From positions 11,362,252-11,426,251 of the forward strand of contig NC_085137.1 in assembly GCF_035046485.1 (NCBI RefSeq): a DNA stretch of 64,000 nt, given 5' to 3'. The DNA comes from Aedes albopictus. Taxonomy: Eukaryota > Arthropoda > Insecta > Diptera > Culicidae. The notes below the pieces were generated by a model. That model did not search any database. It had not been told where the DNA came from and saw only the letters and a program-made list of their open reading frames with translations. A program made the position numbers and the translations under genes. Below are positions 10,721 through 22,419 of the stretch, piece by piece; positions within the stretch are counted from its first letter, which is position 1; each line of letters opens with the position of its first letter.

Positions 10721-11860
10721 GTTATCCTGTAACGATCGACCACGTGTACCTATATCTCATTCAGAAACCCTTTGGGATCCCCTGCCATTGACTAATCTCT
10801 CCCGCCTGCTGGAGGCCTTCAACGACCATCACCCTTGCGTCTAGCAAGAAGCCGAAGCGTTATGGATTATGACCGACCGACGACGGAACTTTTCTGGTTT
10901 CTATCAAGTGTGATGCTTGCTGGCATGGTGGTGTGGCGCGCTGGTGGTGATCCGATTGTGTTCCGAACACTTTGTTGGCGAACCACACCTCGCCGGGGGA
11001 TCGCGCGCGCAATAGTAGCGCTGCGTCGCTTGATGGGTGCCAGGATGGGCAGCATGGTGGCGGGGGATGATTTAATTCTCTGATTAAGTGCGTGCATTAC
11101 ACCATGATTTCTCCAAACGACCGGAATCGGAGAAGGGGGTGGTCATTACGGCGCTGAAGGAATACCTTCGTCGGAATGTGCGCTTCCCGCACTAGACTGG
11201 TTCGGTTGATCTTTTGGTCCAGCGTATACTTCACCGACCATCCGCTGAAGACGTTCTGTGCAGTAACCGCCGCAACCGTCCATCGCCGTTGTTGTTATCA
11301 ATCTGGTTCACTGCCGGGCGTTGTCTTAACCCACGGGCATATCTCGCGTGCGGATGGCGGCGACCGCGGTGGTACATCCTCCTCCAGGAGAGGAAGATGC
11401 ACTTTGTAAGAATAAATGCGAACGATGGCGACGACGATGAAAAAGCGTGTGTGCGGATGCTGCTGCTGAGGCGATGATGTGCGTCCAACAAACGTCTGGC
11501 GGGTTTATTGGTTCGGCGCCGAAAATTTTTCCAATCTTATCGGTTGACAATCTGTTGTCGGTCGGGTTGGCTGCAAGCAGCCATGGGGATGTGCTTTTGT
11601 GATCGTGTTCGTTCTTCGGTGTTGTTTGGAAGGAAGGTGGCGCTTGGCTCCGGTCTGGAGCGATTGATTTTGAGTTGTTTTCTTCGGATTTTGTCTTCAT
11701 TGTTGGATGCGTTGCCGCGGGTTGGGATGATAAATGGACCAGGGTGCGAGTCTTATCGGTAATGAACTGGGGAAAATGGTTGGGAGCTTGTCTTGAGGTA
11801 TCGTGGACACAGTGTTTTTGGAATAGTCAGATCGAACCAGTATTGTCTCCAGTTTAAAGC
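10721..11860. other. GC-richer single-copy-looking island
   Basis: Composition changes sharply from the AT-rich flanks. Six overlapping frames on both strands (60-124 codons, e.g. 11326-11700 minus) compete, with no family signature. It contains no repeat seen elsewhere in the window. It is a candidate exon-bearing or cis-regulatory region, but nothing shows which. Confidence 0.4.
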
Positions 11861-12082
11861 TAAAATCTTCCGGGAATTCCTTCAGGGATTTCATCCTTGA
11901 TTTCATCCGGTAATTTATTTTGGAATTCTTCCAGCAATTTACTTAGCAATTCCTTCGACAATTTATTTAGCAGAAAATTTCTTGGAAATTTCCTTCAGGA
12001 TTTCTTTAGAGATAATTCCTAAGAATTGAACCAAAAACTCCTTTAGGAACTCCTACAGAAATTTATATAAGTAATTTATTTG

Positions 12083-12168
12083 GAAAAAGACAGGGCAAGT
12101 CCCCCTTCTTCCATTCTTTTCTTTCTCGTTTTTGTTTAATAAAGTGAGTAAGAAATAAATCAGCCAAC
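12083..12168 (+). mobile_element. retroposon 3'-end-like insertion
   Basis: Non-repeat sequence inside the AATTCC array with a pyrimidine tract and a 'TAATAAAGTGAG' polyadenylation-like signal near its end. Probably a truncated retroposon tail; the family is not identified. Confidence 0.35.
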
Positions 12169-13051
12169 GCTAGTAACAGCTGAGATTCTTCCAAAGGCTC
12201 CTGCTGTTATTCCTTCAGCGATTTCTACGAGGATTACTACAGATTTTTTTTAGAACGCTCCCAGTAATCCCTGTTGCAATTCGCCTTGAGATTTCTGTAG
12301 CAACTATCGCTGGTATTGCTTCAGAAATACTGCCGAGATTTATTTAGAAATTGCTGAAAGAATCCACCAGGATTTTTTTTTTGAGATTACTCAGGCAATT
12401 CCTACTGGCAATCTTCCTAGAATTCTTGGCGAACTCCCAACAGTAACTATTGGAGATATCCCGGCTGGAATTTTTTGAGAAATCACAGCAAGAGCTCTCA
12501 GATATATCATCGTAGGAATATCTGCTAAGAGAAACTAGAGAAATTTCTAAAGGAATCCTTGAAAAATCTCTGCGAGAATAGCAAGAGGAATTTCTATACG
12601 AATCCTTATAAAGAAATCTCCGGGGGAATTCTTCTTAGAGAAATCACAAGAAGAATATGCAAAGGAACCCTTGCGAAAACCTCTGCAGCAATCTCAACAA
12701 GAATGTCCAGATTTTAGACAAATTCCATCAGGCATTTTCGGTGGATTTCTAAGAGGGCTTTCTCAAAGATTTCTCACCGATTCCCTCCTGGAATGTCCGA
12801 TGGGATTCTCCTGAAACCCTTCTGGGATTGCTGAAGAAATCTTTTCGAGGATTCGTCCAGGAATTTCTCCTGGGATTGTCTCCAGGGAGTTGAAGTTCTT
12901 GAAGTTCCTCCAGGAGTTCCTCCTGTGATTTGTCCAGGGATTTTTCCAAAAAATTCATCATAATTTACTCCAAGGATTTTTCCAAGAATTCTCACAAAAG
13001 TTCCTCCAGTGATTTCTCCAAAGATACTTTCGGATATTCAGAGAGGGAAAA

Positions 13052-13104
13052 CGAACCAGCCAAGGGCTGAAAGTCTCTTAAATAAAGACAAAGCAATCAA
13101 TCAT
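13052..13104 (+). mobile_element. truncated retroposon tail ending in (TCAA)n
   Basis: 'CTGAAAGTCTCTTAAATAAA' followed by 'GACAAAGCAATCAATCATT' interrupts the AATTCC array. The same tail, with a longer TCAA run, is at 44695-44733. The AATAAA plus tetranucleotide repeat is a non-LTR or SINE 3' end. Confidence 0.6.
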
Positions 13105-13990
13105 TATACAGAGATTTTTCCAAGGATTCCTTCAGGAATTCCTCTTTATATTTCTCTAGAATTTTTTGCAAGAATTCTTAAAAGAATTTCTTTGATATTA
13201 CCACTAGAACTCATCCAGGAATTACTGCCGTAATTTATTCATGGATTATCTAGAAATGTAGCAATTCTGCTGGGACAGGTATCCCAGAGATTTTTTTAAG
13301 AACTACTGCTGAAATTGCTCCAGGGGGGTAACCGGGATTCCTCCAGACATTTCTGGCAGGAATCCTGCACGATTTTTTCTGGGGTTCATATACAATACCT
13401 GAACGCTGGGAATCCTTCAGGAATTCCTGGGGGACTGTCAAGAGTAATAATTTGAGATATTCGTGCTGGAATTCTTTCAGAAATCACATTAAGAATTCTC
13501 ACAGAAATTCTAAAAGGATTTCAAAGAGCAATTCTTAGCGAAAACCTTGAAGAATTCTCTGAAAGAATCGCAGTGGGAAAAACTGCAATACCTGTTTGGA
13601 TTCTTCTAGAATTTTCTGTTTGGTTTCTCCAAGGATTCACGGATTCATTCAAGGGTTTCTCTAGAAATTTCTCTCGGATAATAATACCAGAAATTCTTGC
13701 GGGGATTCCTTCATGTACTCCTGCCAGAATTTCTGCAAGCATTCTTGCTGAGATTTCTCATGCATTTCCAGATGGTATTTCTGCAGCTCTTGCTCTTAGG
13801 AGTCCTCCAGGAATTCCTGGAGGATACCCAGCAAGAATACTAGTCGATTAATTGGAGTATTCTCACCACGAATGCTTGGAAAAATCCCAGCAGCATAGCA
13901 GATAAAATTTCAAAAGAAATTCTCCAGCGAACTTATGAGAATTACCAGTAAGACTACGAAAAGAAATTCTAATTCTAATCAAAAGCAAAT

Positions 13991-14400
13991 TCGTGAATAT
14001 CTACCTCGTGTCCTAGCTCTTTGGGCCTACGCTTAGGCGCCATTCAATGCGTCATTACTTGCTCTCTAAAATGAAATAAATTACTTATGTCTGAACATAA
14101 GAAATAACCAAAAATGGCTTTTTGATGGTTTATGAGCGCCCCTATAGAAGAAAGGAAAGATACAGCCAGAAACGACCTCACCAACCCTTTTTGTGCACTG
14201 GTTCACATCGGATTAAATACTCTCAATGGAGGAATCCATTGTGATGGTCCGATTGAATAATTTAAAACCTTCCCTCTACACACACGCGTAGAAACGATGC
14301 CCGACACAAGCAGACCGACTCGAATGGAACGACATTACTCACTTATTTTAATTTCTTCATCGATTAGCCGTCCACTTTTCTACGGATCACCAAAGCAATT
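13991..14400. other. no feature seen
   Basis: No repeat in common with the rest of the window and no defensible coding frame was found. Confidence 0.45.
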
Positions 14401-14402
14401 AG

Positions 14403-14403
<1 letters not shown>

Positions 14404-14436
<33 letters not shown>

Positions 14437-14672
14437 TTCTTTATGGCTCTACGTCTCCACTAGGACTTAGTGCCTAGGACTGCCTCACTTTAACTTAGTG
14501 TTCTTTGAGCACTTCCACAGTTATTGAAGGGTTTTCTTTGCCTGCCATTGCATGAATTTGTATATTGTGAGGGAGTCGAGAAAATTCTCCCGACTGGAAC
14601 GGGAATCGAACCCGCCGTCTCCGGATTGGCGATCCATAGCTTTAACCACTAGGCTGACTGGAGAACCCCAAA
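14404..14672 (-). mobile_element. near full-length tRNA-derived SINE
   Basis: The (TTC)n run at about 14404-14440 is the (GAA)n tail on the minus strand. The tRNA-like head at about 14600-14668 has an A box in 'TAGTGGTTAAAGC' and a B box 'GGGTTCGATTCCCG', with 'TCGCCAATCC' at the anticodon-loop position. It is the reference copy here for the fragments at 4456-4640 and 5945-6034. Such elements depend on non-LTR machinery for mobility. Confidence 0.85.
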
Positions 14673-14679
14673 GCAATTA

Positions 14680-15040
14680 GCTATGTTGATTGATGCTGGA
14701 AACAATGAAAAAAAAAAAACACTAACAAAACCAATCTATGCAATGTTTAACAACTTAGATGAAAAATTTCCACTGGAATCATTAAACTGATCGTAGTACC
14801 TCAAGCCATTCGATTTTCTTATCGGCCGAACTAAATTGCACGCGACAATACAATTTTTAGCTGTAGCCCACGTGCATAGCTTGCTGCGATCTCTAGCAAT
14901 ACTATATCTTCATTCATGAAACAAGTAAATTTCTATTGCCCTTTTAGGTGGATCAATCATAAAGGTAAAAGTTCCAAAATAAAGAGATAAGTATATGAAA
15001 CAATTTTTTCTTGGATACCATAGCGCCAAAGTCAATGGGG
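14680..15040. other. AT-rich sequence, no feature seen
   Basis: No gene, tRNA-like box or recognised repeat was seen here. Confidence 0.5.
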
Positions 15041-15044
15041 CACG

Positions 15045-15385
15045 TTCGGTGTAGTACTAGATTTGTAGTAATGAGCTGAATTTTTGTATGGTGAGAAGGT
15101 CAATTCTCCGTTTCTGCAATGAAATGGTACAAAAAGCGTGGGTATTATGATTCCTTGCCTAATTTGATGTTGTTTGAGCAAAACTTTGGATAACTATGTT
15201 GTTTATGTTGCAAGAAATGGAGATAACAACAACACTGTTGCCCAAAGTTTTGCTCAAACAGCATCAAATTAGGCAAGGAATCATAATACCCACGCTTTTT
15301 GTAACATTTCATTGCAGAAACGGAGAATTTACCTTCTCACCATACTAAAATTTAGCTCATTACTACAAATTTAGTACTTCACCGA
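15045..15385. mobile_element. foldback element, 341 bp
   Basis: Two arms of roughly 140-150 bp, starting TCGGTGTAGTACTAGATTTG, are near-perfect inverted copies around a short spacer (about 15190-15228). It has no coding capacity. Transcription would give a long hairpin RNA. The target duplication is not clear. Confidence 0.85.
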
Positions 15386-15616
15386 TCTGTCCTATACATG
15401 AGGCAGAAAATGAAATGGATGTGAACCCGGAAATCCGGAACCCAAAACATGACGAAAAAGTCATTAAATCAAAAATATGTCGCTTCATGATAATATGACT
15501 ACAAGTCATAATATCATGACGATAATGACGATTACAAATAGTTTTTACAATTTTCATATATAAAAGTTATGGTTGCCAAAGACGTTACGTCTTACATTTT
15601 CTTGTTAACACCTATG

Positions 15617-15693
15617 CTGCCGTTCTACGCCCGATTGTCCCATGTTGTATGGGAATCCCATATAACATGGGACAATTATGTGTAGAACGGCAG
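15617..15693. repeat. 77-bp hairpin inserted in the left arm
   Basis: The ends CTGCCGTTCTAC and GTAGAACGGCAG are perfect inverted repeats, and so is the inner part TTGTCCCATGTT/AACATGGGACAA. The right arm of the host element lacks this block, so it is a separate tiny element. Confidence 0.8.
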
Positions 15694-16319
15694 TGTGTGC
15701 CTCATTTTGCACCCAATTTCAAAACTTCAAAAATCTGATTCTCAGCCGTTTCTCAACGAAAATTAATGAAATTTTGACAGTTGATCACAAAATCCTTCTA
15801 GTTTATGTAACCGGTATCATGGTTCCGGATTTTCCGTTGTTCCGGATTTATGGCCAGGGGTACTGGGGTAACCTCCTTATCAGATAGAGGTGCAACCTAT
15901 AATTTGCCTTCGAAAACTAGCTTGCGGCATATCAAACTTCATGATTTTGAAAAACAAGAGTATTGGACCATGTTTCTAGAGATTTCAGATACACTGGCCA
16001 CTTCTCCGGATGTTCCGGACTCAGGTGCCCCCAGGGAAGTGACCACTTCTGAAACCCAGCTTGCGACATATCAAACTTTATGATTTTGCAAAACAAGAGT
16101 ATTGGACCATGTTTCTAGAGATTTCGGATGCACTGGCCACTTCTCCGGATGTTCCGGATCCTGGTGCCCCAGGATAGTGGCCACTTTCTGATCAGTTCTG
16201 AAACCTAGCTTGAGACATATCAAACTTCATGATTTTGCAAAACAAGAGTATTGGACCATGTTTCTAGAGATTTTGGATACATTGGCCACTTCTCCGGATG
16301 TTCTGGAAACCTGGTGCCC

Positions 16320-16548
16320 CTAGGAATCTTTTTTTTTTTTTTTTTTTTAAAAAGACACGGACACGTTTAGTACTTCCAGTGAGCCATTCGCTCTTTGAAG
16401 GAAGCACGACACTAGACAACGGACTAGCATGCAACGCCCAGTGGCACAGCCGAAAACTTTTCCTGACAGCTGCGGCGGGAATCGAACCCGCGCTCCTAGC
16501 ACGATGCGACTAAATGCTTGGTGACACTAGCCGCACGACCACGAAGGA
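16320..16548 (-). mobile_element. tRNA-derived SINE, class II type, with poly(A) tail
   Basis: The poly(T) run at about 16328-16347 is the minus-strand poly(A) tail. On the minus strand the head has 'CGTGGTCGTGCGGCTAGTG' (A-box region) and 'CGCGGGTTCGATTCCCG' (B box), then 'GTGCCACTGGGCGTTGCAT'. The same body is at 31318-31540. It sits inside a tandem unit of the Foldback-like element. The 16298-16513 frame is not a gene. Confidence 0.85.
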
Positions 16549-16987
16549 ATGTTACCACTTTCTGACCGGTTCTGAAACCTAGCTTACGACATATCAAACT
16601 TTATGATTTTGAAAATCAATGCCATGTTTCTAAAGATTTTGGATGTACTGGCCACTTCACCGGATGTTCCGGAAACCTGGTGCTCCCAGGGATGTGGCCA
16701 CTTACTGACCGGTTCTGAAACCTAGCTTGCGACATATCAAACTTCTTGATTTTCCAAAACAAGAGTATTGGACCATGTTTCTAGAAATTTCGGATACACT
16801 GGCCACTTCTCCGGATGTTCCGGAGACCTGGTGCCTCCAGGTTCACTTAGGATCGTATTGCTTTTTACAGTAGTGCAAATCGAAGGGATTTTCAGTTGAT
16901 TTCTCCGGTGGATTTGTTTTGATCCTCAAATCAACACTGACAGCATTGCGATCTCAAAGGAAAAGCATTTCTGATCATGTTGATAAG

Positions 16988-17163
16988 GACTCTATAGATT
17001 AACGGCTACGCAGTCTTAGGGTTCAAAAAACGAGTTTTATTATTCACCTCACGTTAATATTTTTCCCCCTGAGGAAGACACTATCCCCGTGTCGAAACGT
17101 CGGGCGAATAATAAAACTAGTTTTTTGAACCCTAAGACTGCGTAGCCGTTAATCTATAGAGTC
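16988..17163. mobile_element. 176-bp inverted repeat with a GAAACGTCGG core
   Basis: Arms of about 58 bp, starting GACTCTATAGATTAACGGCT, are inverted with about one mismatch. The core (17068-17105) contains the stem GACAC...GTGTC followed by GAAACGTCGGGCGAATAATA. A related core occurs at about 54291-54330. The surrounding 16850-17250 block is foreign to the host tandem repeats. Confidence 0.7.
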
Positions 17164-18050
17164 AAGATTACAGTCGATTCCCAACAGCAGTTGATAAGGA
17201 CTTTGAATAGTTAAGGGATTTTTCCCTTACATCGAGCGTGCAGAATTTTTACCGTGTAGCTTGCGAAATATCAAACTCCAAGATTTTGCAAAACAAGAGT
17301 ATTGGACCATGTTTCTAGAGATTTTGGATACACCGGCCACTTCTCCAGATGTTCCGGACTCTGGTGCCCCCAGGGAAGAGGCCATTTTCTGACCGGTTCT
17401 GAAACCTAGCTTGCAAAATACCAAACTTCATGAGTTTGCAAAACAAGAGTATTGGACCATGTTTCCAGAAATTTCGGATACAATGACCACTTCTCCGGAT
17501 GTTCCGGAAACCTGGTACCCCTAGGGATGTGGCCACTTTCTGACCGGCTCTGAAACCTGGCTTGCGACATATCAAACTTTATGATTTTGCAAATCAAGAG
17601 TATTGGGCCATGTTTTGCAAAATCATGAAGTTTGATATGTCGCAAGCTAGGTTTCAGAACCGGTCAGTAAGTGATTACTTCCATGGGGGCACCTGAGTCC
17701 GGAACATCCGGAGAAGTGGTCATTGTATCTGAAATCTCTAGAAACATGGTCAAACACTCTTGTTTTGCAAAATCAAGAAGTTTGATATGCCACAAGCTTG
17801 TTTTCGAAGGCAAATTATAGGTTGCACCTCTATCTGATAAGGAGGTTACCCCAGTACCCCCGGCCATAAATCCGGAACAACAGAAAAAATCGGAACCATG
17901 GTACCGGTTACATAAACTAGAAGGATTTTGTGATCAACTGTCAAAATTTCATTAACTTTTGTTGAGAAACGGCTGAAAATAAGATTTTTGAAGTTTTGAG
18001 ATCGGGTGCAAAATGAGGCTCTGGCACATAGGTGTCAATCTTTACAAAAC

Positions 18051-18118
18051 ATCATGACGCTGAATCATAGAATCATGCCGCTGAGTCACAGAACTATGCC
18101 GCTAAGTCGTAAAACTAT
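18051..18118 (+). repeat. short tandem repeat, ~26-bp unit
   Basis: Variants of 'CATGCCGCTGAGTCACAGAA' occur about three times just outside the right end of the Foldback-like element. Confidence 0.6.
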
Positions 18119-18597
18119 AGAACAGCGGCATGAAGGAATGCAACAAAACAAACGGGAGCGAGCTTTGTATTTGTAACACAAACCTGTGATTCCATTGTTT
18201 TTGTCATCTCCATTCCGGTTTGCGGTGTTTCGTGGTAAGACGAAGTATTATTTAAATTTCAAAAAGTGTAATTATCTTATTACTCTAAAATAATTATCAA
18301 CAATATGCCTGTAGTGTTAAGTTTTTCAGCACAGTAATGTGATGTGAGGTTGAGGATCCTCCGCAGCAGGAGGTAAGCGCTTGTTTTGCGTGCAGAATTT
18401 ACACTTCCCAGAAAGGATATTATTTCTTCATCAACTATGACGACGGCTGACTCCAATCACTAATTTGTGGATAATAATTCCTTCCATACTATTCAAATAA
18501 ATTGAGTTAAGAATCACCAAAAAGTAAATGGGTTTAGAAGCAATTACGGTACACAATAGTTGAAAAAAAAAATATCCTCACAGAATGATATGAGCAT
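18119..18597. other. no feature seen
   Basis: Moderately AT-rich sequence with no tRNA-like box, recognised repeat or defensible frame. Confidence 0.45.
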
Positions 18598-18880
18598 TGG
18601 TGACCGTACACTTCGTAGTTGCTACTCCGTGATTGACCTGAGCTATCGAAATTGCACAGAGAACCATTAGGCTTGGGGCTTGGGATTTGCCACCATCCTC
18701 AATGTACACGTTTCGAGAGTTCAAACTTTATTGGGTCAACAACGGCGCTGGCCACGTCCTTACGGTTTACCGGGAAAGGGAAGAAATGTTAGTTCAACAA
18801 CCGTTGCTACTAGAGGTTGTATGTACTACTGAGCCCTCCGCAGTTGTCACGGCAAGGAGCTTTGTTAGTAGGGAGGGATT
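18598..18880 (+). repeat. dispersed repeat with 'TAGTTGCTACTCCGTGATTG' head, copy 1
   Basis: It aligns by eye along about 280 bp with 51143-51425. Shared strings: 'TAGTTGCTACTCCGTGATTG', 'AACGGCGCTGGCCACGTCCT', 'GGAAAGGGAAG', 'CAACCGTTGCTACTAGA', 'CAGTTGTCACGG'. The 18687-18911 frame lies in it and is not conserved in copy 2. The class is unresolved. Confidence 0.75.
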
Positions 18881-19092
18881 GATAGTTGCATGGATCAAGG
18901 ATTCACTTTGATAAGCGATGCGATCCATACAACCGTACAATAAACACACAAATGTGTCACCTCACAATTTGGAAGAATTGTGAGACCATGAAAATTTATG
19001 GAATGAAAAAGATTTTGCGTCACCTCGCAATTGGGAGGACTGGTGAACCAATATGCTACTTGCCATGAAATCGACATATTGAAACAAAACAA

Positions 19093-19387
19093 CACAGAAA
19101 AAAATATGTAATTAAAATTCAGCTCGAAATCATGCACATAAAAGGAATGCAAGAGTTAGTGCATATTTACATGAGATATCATGTGAAATTGAGTTACAAT
19201 CGTGTAAATTTCCGCTAATAGTCACGTAACCGCTTGGAGTCCATGATGGTTTACGCGATGGTTGGCGGAAATTTACACGATAGTAATGTAATTTTACATT
19301 ATATCTCATGTAAAAATGCACTAACTCTAGCATTCTTTTTATGTGCATGATTTCTAGCTGAATTTTAATTACATATTTTTTTCTGTG
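19093..19387. mobile_element. foldback MITE, 295 bp
   Basis: The ends CACAGAAAAAAATATGTAAT pair across arms of about 125 bp, including 'GGCGGAAATTTACACGAT'-type sequence, around a short centre (19210-19250). It has no coding capacity. Confidence 0.85.
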
Positions 19388-19389
19388 AA

Positions 19390-20350
19390 TGTGCCAACAC
19401 TAACAGTGACGGACCGCACAAACTGAGGCAAAATACTGGCACATAATTACGGATCAAACCAGTGTGGCCAGCACCGTAGGGTGGCAGACTGTACAAAAAT
19501 TCAGAAGAATTTAATTAAATTAAAACAAAATTAATGAAAAATTCGGCCGACGCTTGAAGTGACGAACTTTGCAGTTCTTGTTGAATAAATATAAGAAGGA
19601 TGATTTTAGACTAATAGATACATTTAATGTTTTTTTTTTTCAAAGCAAAACAAGGAACAAGCTCACCGATCATCAATAATTCATTCGAATACCCGTCGTC
19701 CTATTGCTTAGAACCGATACGATTGTGCGACACTATTTTTCGACACTCGCAAGCACAGCAAAGAACAACACAACACTGAACACTTATTGTTGAAAAATTT
19801 TGAACCTCATTTATTCCATAGTAAGTTTTTGTCACTTACACCCCTTTTAACCCCCTCAAGTACTAGTTTTATGATAAGGCATATGATTTCATAAATTTTC
19901 GTCATGATCTAAAGTGCATGCATTGTAGAGCTTGATAAGGGCGTTGACGTGCGTAGGTCGATGCAGATTGGTTCTACAGAGACAGAAACATGTTTGTTTA
20001 CACAAAGCAGATAGTCCCTTTTCAAATGTTACGCAAGTATTTTTTTTAAACTAGACAAACTAAATTATCATTAGCCGTTACCAGGTCAAGAATTGATTAT
20101 TTTCATTTTATTAAAATTGTATCAACCATTTATTAGAAGATAATTCCGTAATCTTACAATTTCCAGATGGTTCCATTCTTCAGTAACGTTTTGAGTTATA
20201 ATACAAAGGCTCTAAAATGATTTTTCGATAGAAAACTCGGAGGATCAAGTCACATTTTTGTGACATTTTTAGTAACTCATATGGGCATCTCATATGGGCA
20301 CAAAAAACAGGAACTCTTCGAAGGGATTTGTCATTTCCACTTTCAATGCC
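19390..20350. other. AT-rich sequence with a MITE fragment
   Basis: At 19795-19862 it holds an end of the 'TTGTCACTTACACCCCTTTT' family seen at 6433-7190. At about 20223-20262 'TTTTCGATAGAAAACTCGGA' resembles the start of the 60.7-kb repeat. Nothing else was recognised. Confidence 0.5.
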
Positions 20351-21720
20351 TCGGCAACTTCTAGCACTAGAGTGATTAAGCTCGTTAGCGTTGTTTTATG
20401 ACTGCGGTTTCGCCAAATCAACTCTGCCTTCCCCTTCTTGCACCACACTTTCGCACCAATTGAAAGTTATGCCCGCAATCAAGCAAAATACTCCTTCCCT
20501 ATCCCCTCAATGGCTGCTAGTTTGAACGCCCCTCGCTGGCTATCGTATCGACCATGTGGCGGCGCGTGAAAGCAGAAGGCAGAAAGTAAAAATCACGCTG
20601 CGAAGCATCCTACTACTGACTGACCACGAGACCCACTCCATACCAGCTACCACCTATGTACCACCAAGCGAGAAGCGATGGTCGGTCGGTGCGGTGGCGG
20701 CATCAACCGACCAACCGGGGTGAAGTTAGCGCGGTCGTAAATGTCACCAATTAGTAATTAAAAGTGTTACTTTATGGTTGTTCAACGTCTCTATCCGCAT
20801 TCAGCAGACGAAAATTTGAGCTTACCGTTTGCGCCCGGTCAGACGCCCAGTCTCATAGGGAGACGGGAGATATCTTGCCCACCACCAAGTGGGATCGAAA
20901 TGGAAACCGCGTGCGCGTCGCTTGGGGGGCGGTAATGTATCACAATTATGCAGATTTCGGGAGATTCTTTTCTGATAACCTGATTGCTTATGAAATACCT
21001 TTTGAGGGAATTATCCAACTGTTTGATCGGCGTTCACTGAAATTAGCACTAGACTATCACTTATCACGAGTTGCGATCGCCATCCCTTCCTCTGTGTATG
21101 ATGAGGCTGCATCACGGGAAGTGCCCAACAATAGCCGGCTGCATACACGGACTTATCGCCTTCGGTTCACGATCGTTCGGAATCATACGCAACCAGAACG
21201 GAAGCTAGATAAGGCATCTCCCTGAGCTGACTGTATCGCGTATGTACTACTCTGTTGGGTGGTTTTTTGCATCTCTAGGCGAATGAGTACATACGATGCG
21301 ATACCTACCAATCAAGAGTCGACGATCGCTGCGCAAAAGCCGGCTTATATCGAGTGTTGTTTACAGTTTTACACACTCTGACTAACCACCGACCGATCGA
21401 CGACCAGCGACTGGACTGTGGGACATTTGAATATGCGTGTTGCGATTAATTCGTCGAGATTACGAATTGTTGGCGATTTGACCGGACTCGAGTGCTTGTG
21501 CTGATGCGATGATGGATGTGTGATGGTGACGTGTTGTGGATGGGTCATCCCGTTTGCCCCCGTTTGCATTCCGTGGGGTTTTGCTGATCTAAGTTGATGG
21601 ATCCAGGTGAGAAGAGAACAATGAAGGTGGTTTACCCATTCGGTGGTATTGTGTATTACTTCTAGTTTTTAAGTGATAAGTTTCAAGTGGGAAAGAATTT
21701 TTGATCCGTCGTTGGATTAA
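20350..21720 (+). other. GC-richer single-copy-looking island with a possible 5' exon
   Basis: It contains no repeat shared with the rest of the window. The 153-codon frame at 20764-21225 is the longest frame outside simple repeats, but I recognise no domain. At 21603-21610 'GATCCAGGTGAGAAG' is a good splice donor, so an untranslated first exon ending there is possible. It may also be purely regulatory. Confidence 0.35.
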
Positions 21721-21959
21721 ATTGAACTCAACTTTGACAGTTCATCCTAGTAACTAGAAGTTCCGCTTCCCATGGCAAAATACACTTCCAAGTTCTACGT
21801 AGATCATATACAGTTCCAAACGGAACTATCTAAAAAAATGTAAAACTCATTTGGGAATTCTATAGCATATACAAATATTGATAAATTATATTTGATCTGC
21901 GTCCCCTACAAAAATAAATTACTTTGCATATGATTTTTTGTACAGGCGGTCTTTTTACT

Positions 21960-22295
21960 GATTGCTTCTTTTTTCTGAATCGTTTCTGCCCATTTCCTAT
22001 CCTCACTTTTCACCAATTCACAACTCCACTTTTCAATGCTCACTTCACACTCCTCATTGCTTACTTCTTAATCTCATTACCCTTAACCTCTCACTCTTAA
22101 TTGCTCACTTCTCATTACTAACTCTTCATACCACACTCCTCAATACTTTATTTAATTTCAATTTCTCACTTCTCACTACTTCTTTTCTCACTTCTTACAG
22201 TTAACTTCTCATATTTACTGCTCACTCCTCACTTCTCAGTTTTCCCTTCTCACTCCTTACTCTTACTCTTTACTGCTCATTTCTAACTACCAATT
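21960..22295 (+). repeat. pyrimidine-rich degenerate minisatellite
   Basis: Imperfect ~10-bp repeats of the 'CTCACTTCTCATTACT' type. The same sequence type recurs at about 23640-24040, 24300-24530, 24920-25020 and briefly at 38045-38080, always on this strand. Frames in it are leucine/serine-rich translations. Confidence 0.75.
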
Positions 22296-22419
22296 TACAC
22301 ACTGTGAAAAAATTTTCTGTTGCCGAAATCGGCGACAATGCGGTAGAAAAAGGTTCCCCAAATTTGAAAAATCCTTTATTGGGTTAGGATACGTTAAATT
22401 TTCCCTGTGGGTAAGATAA

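Larger units (their letters stand above)
11860..13990. repeat. long degenerate AATTCC array with switching orientation
   Basis: Imperfect repeats around 'GGAATTCCTCCAGGAATTTC' fill about 2.1 kb. The pyrimidine-rich sense dominates except at about 12480-12720, where the purine-rich sense appears, suggesting an inversion. All frames here are I/S/P/R-rich translations of the repeat. Two short retroposon tails interrupt it. Confidence 0.8.
15608..18035. mobile_element. Foldback-like element with ~150-bp tandem repeats in its arms
   Basis: Unique outer arms are inverted copies: 15608-15930 and 17800-18035 share 'CCTCATTTTGCACCC', 'TTTCTCAACGAAAATTAATG'-like sequence, 'GATCACAAAATCCTTCTAGT' and 'GGGGTAACCTCCTTATC'. 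Inside lie about eight plus-oriented copies of a ~150-bp unit marked by 'TATTGGACCATGTTTCTAGA' and 'CTTCTCCGGATGTTCCGGA' (near 15960, 16100, 16249, 16620, 16767, 17298, 17451, 17600) and one inverted unit (about 17640-17760). A SINE, a hairpin and a 176-bp inverted repeat have inserted. No transposase frame. Confidence 0.75.

Noticed and set aside
11231..11700. Overlapping 77-124-codon frames on both strands in the GC-richer island
   Set aside because: Frames on both strands compete equally, which fits high GC with few stops. No domain was seen.
16850..17250. Complete hammerhead ribozyme
   Set aside because: CUGAGGA, a stem II and GAAAC are present, but I could not form a convincing stem I or cleavage site, so it is reported only as a hypothesis.
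20764..21225. 153-codon frame in a repeat-free island
   Set aside because: I recognise no domain or family, and there is no sign of splicing into or out of it. Kept only as part of the island description.
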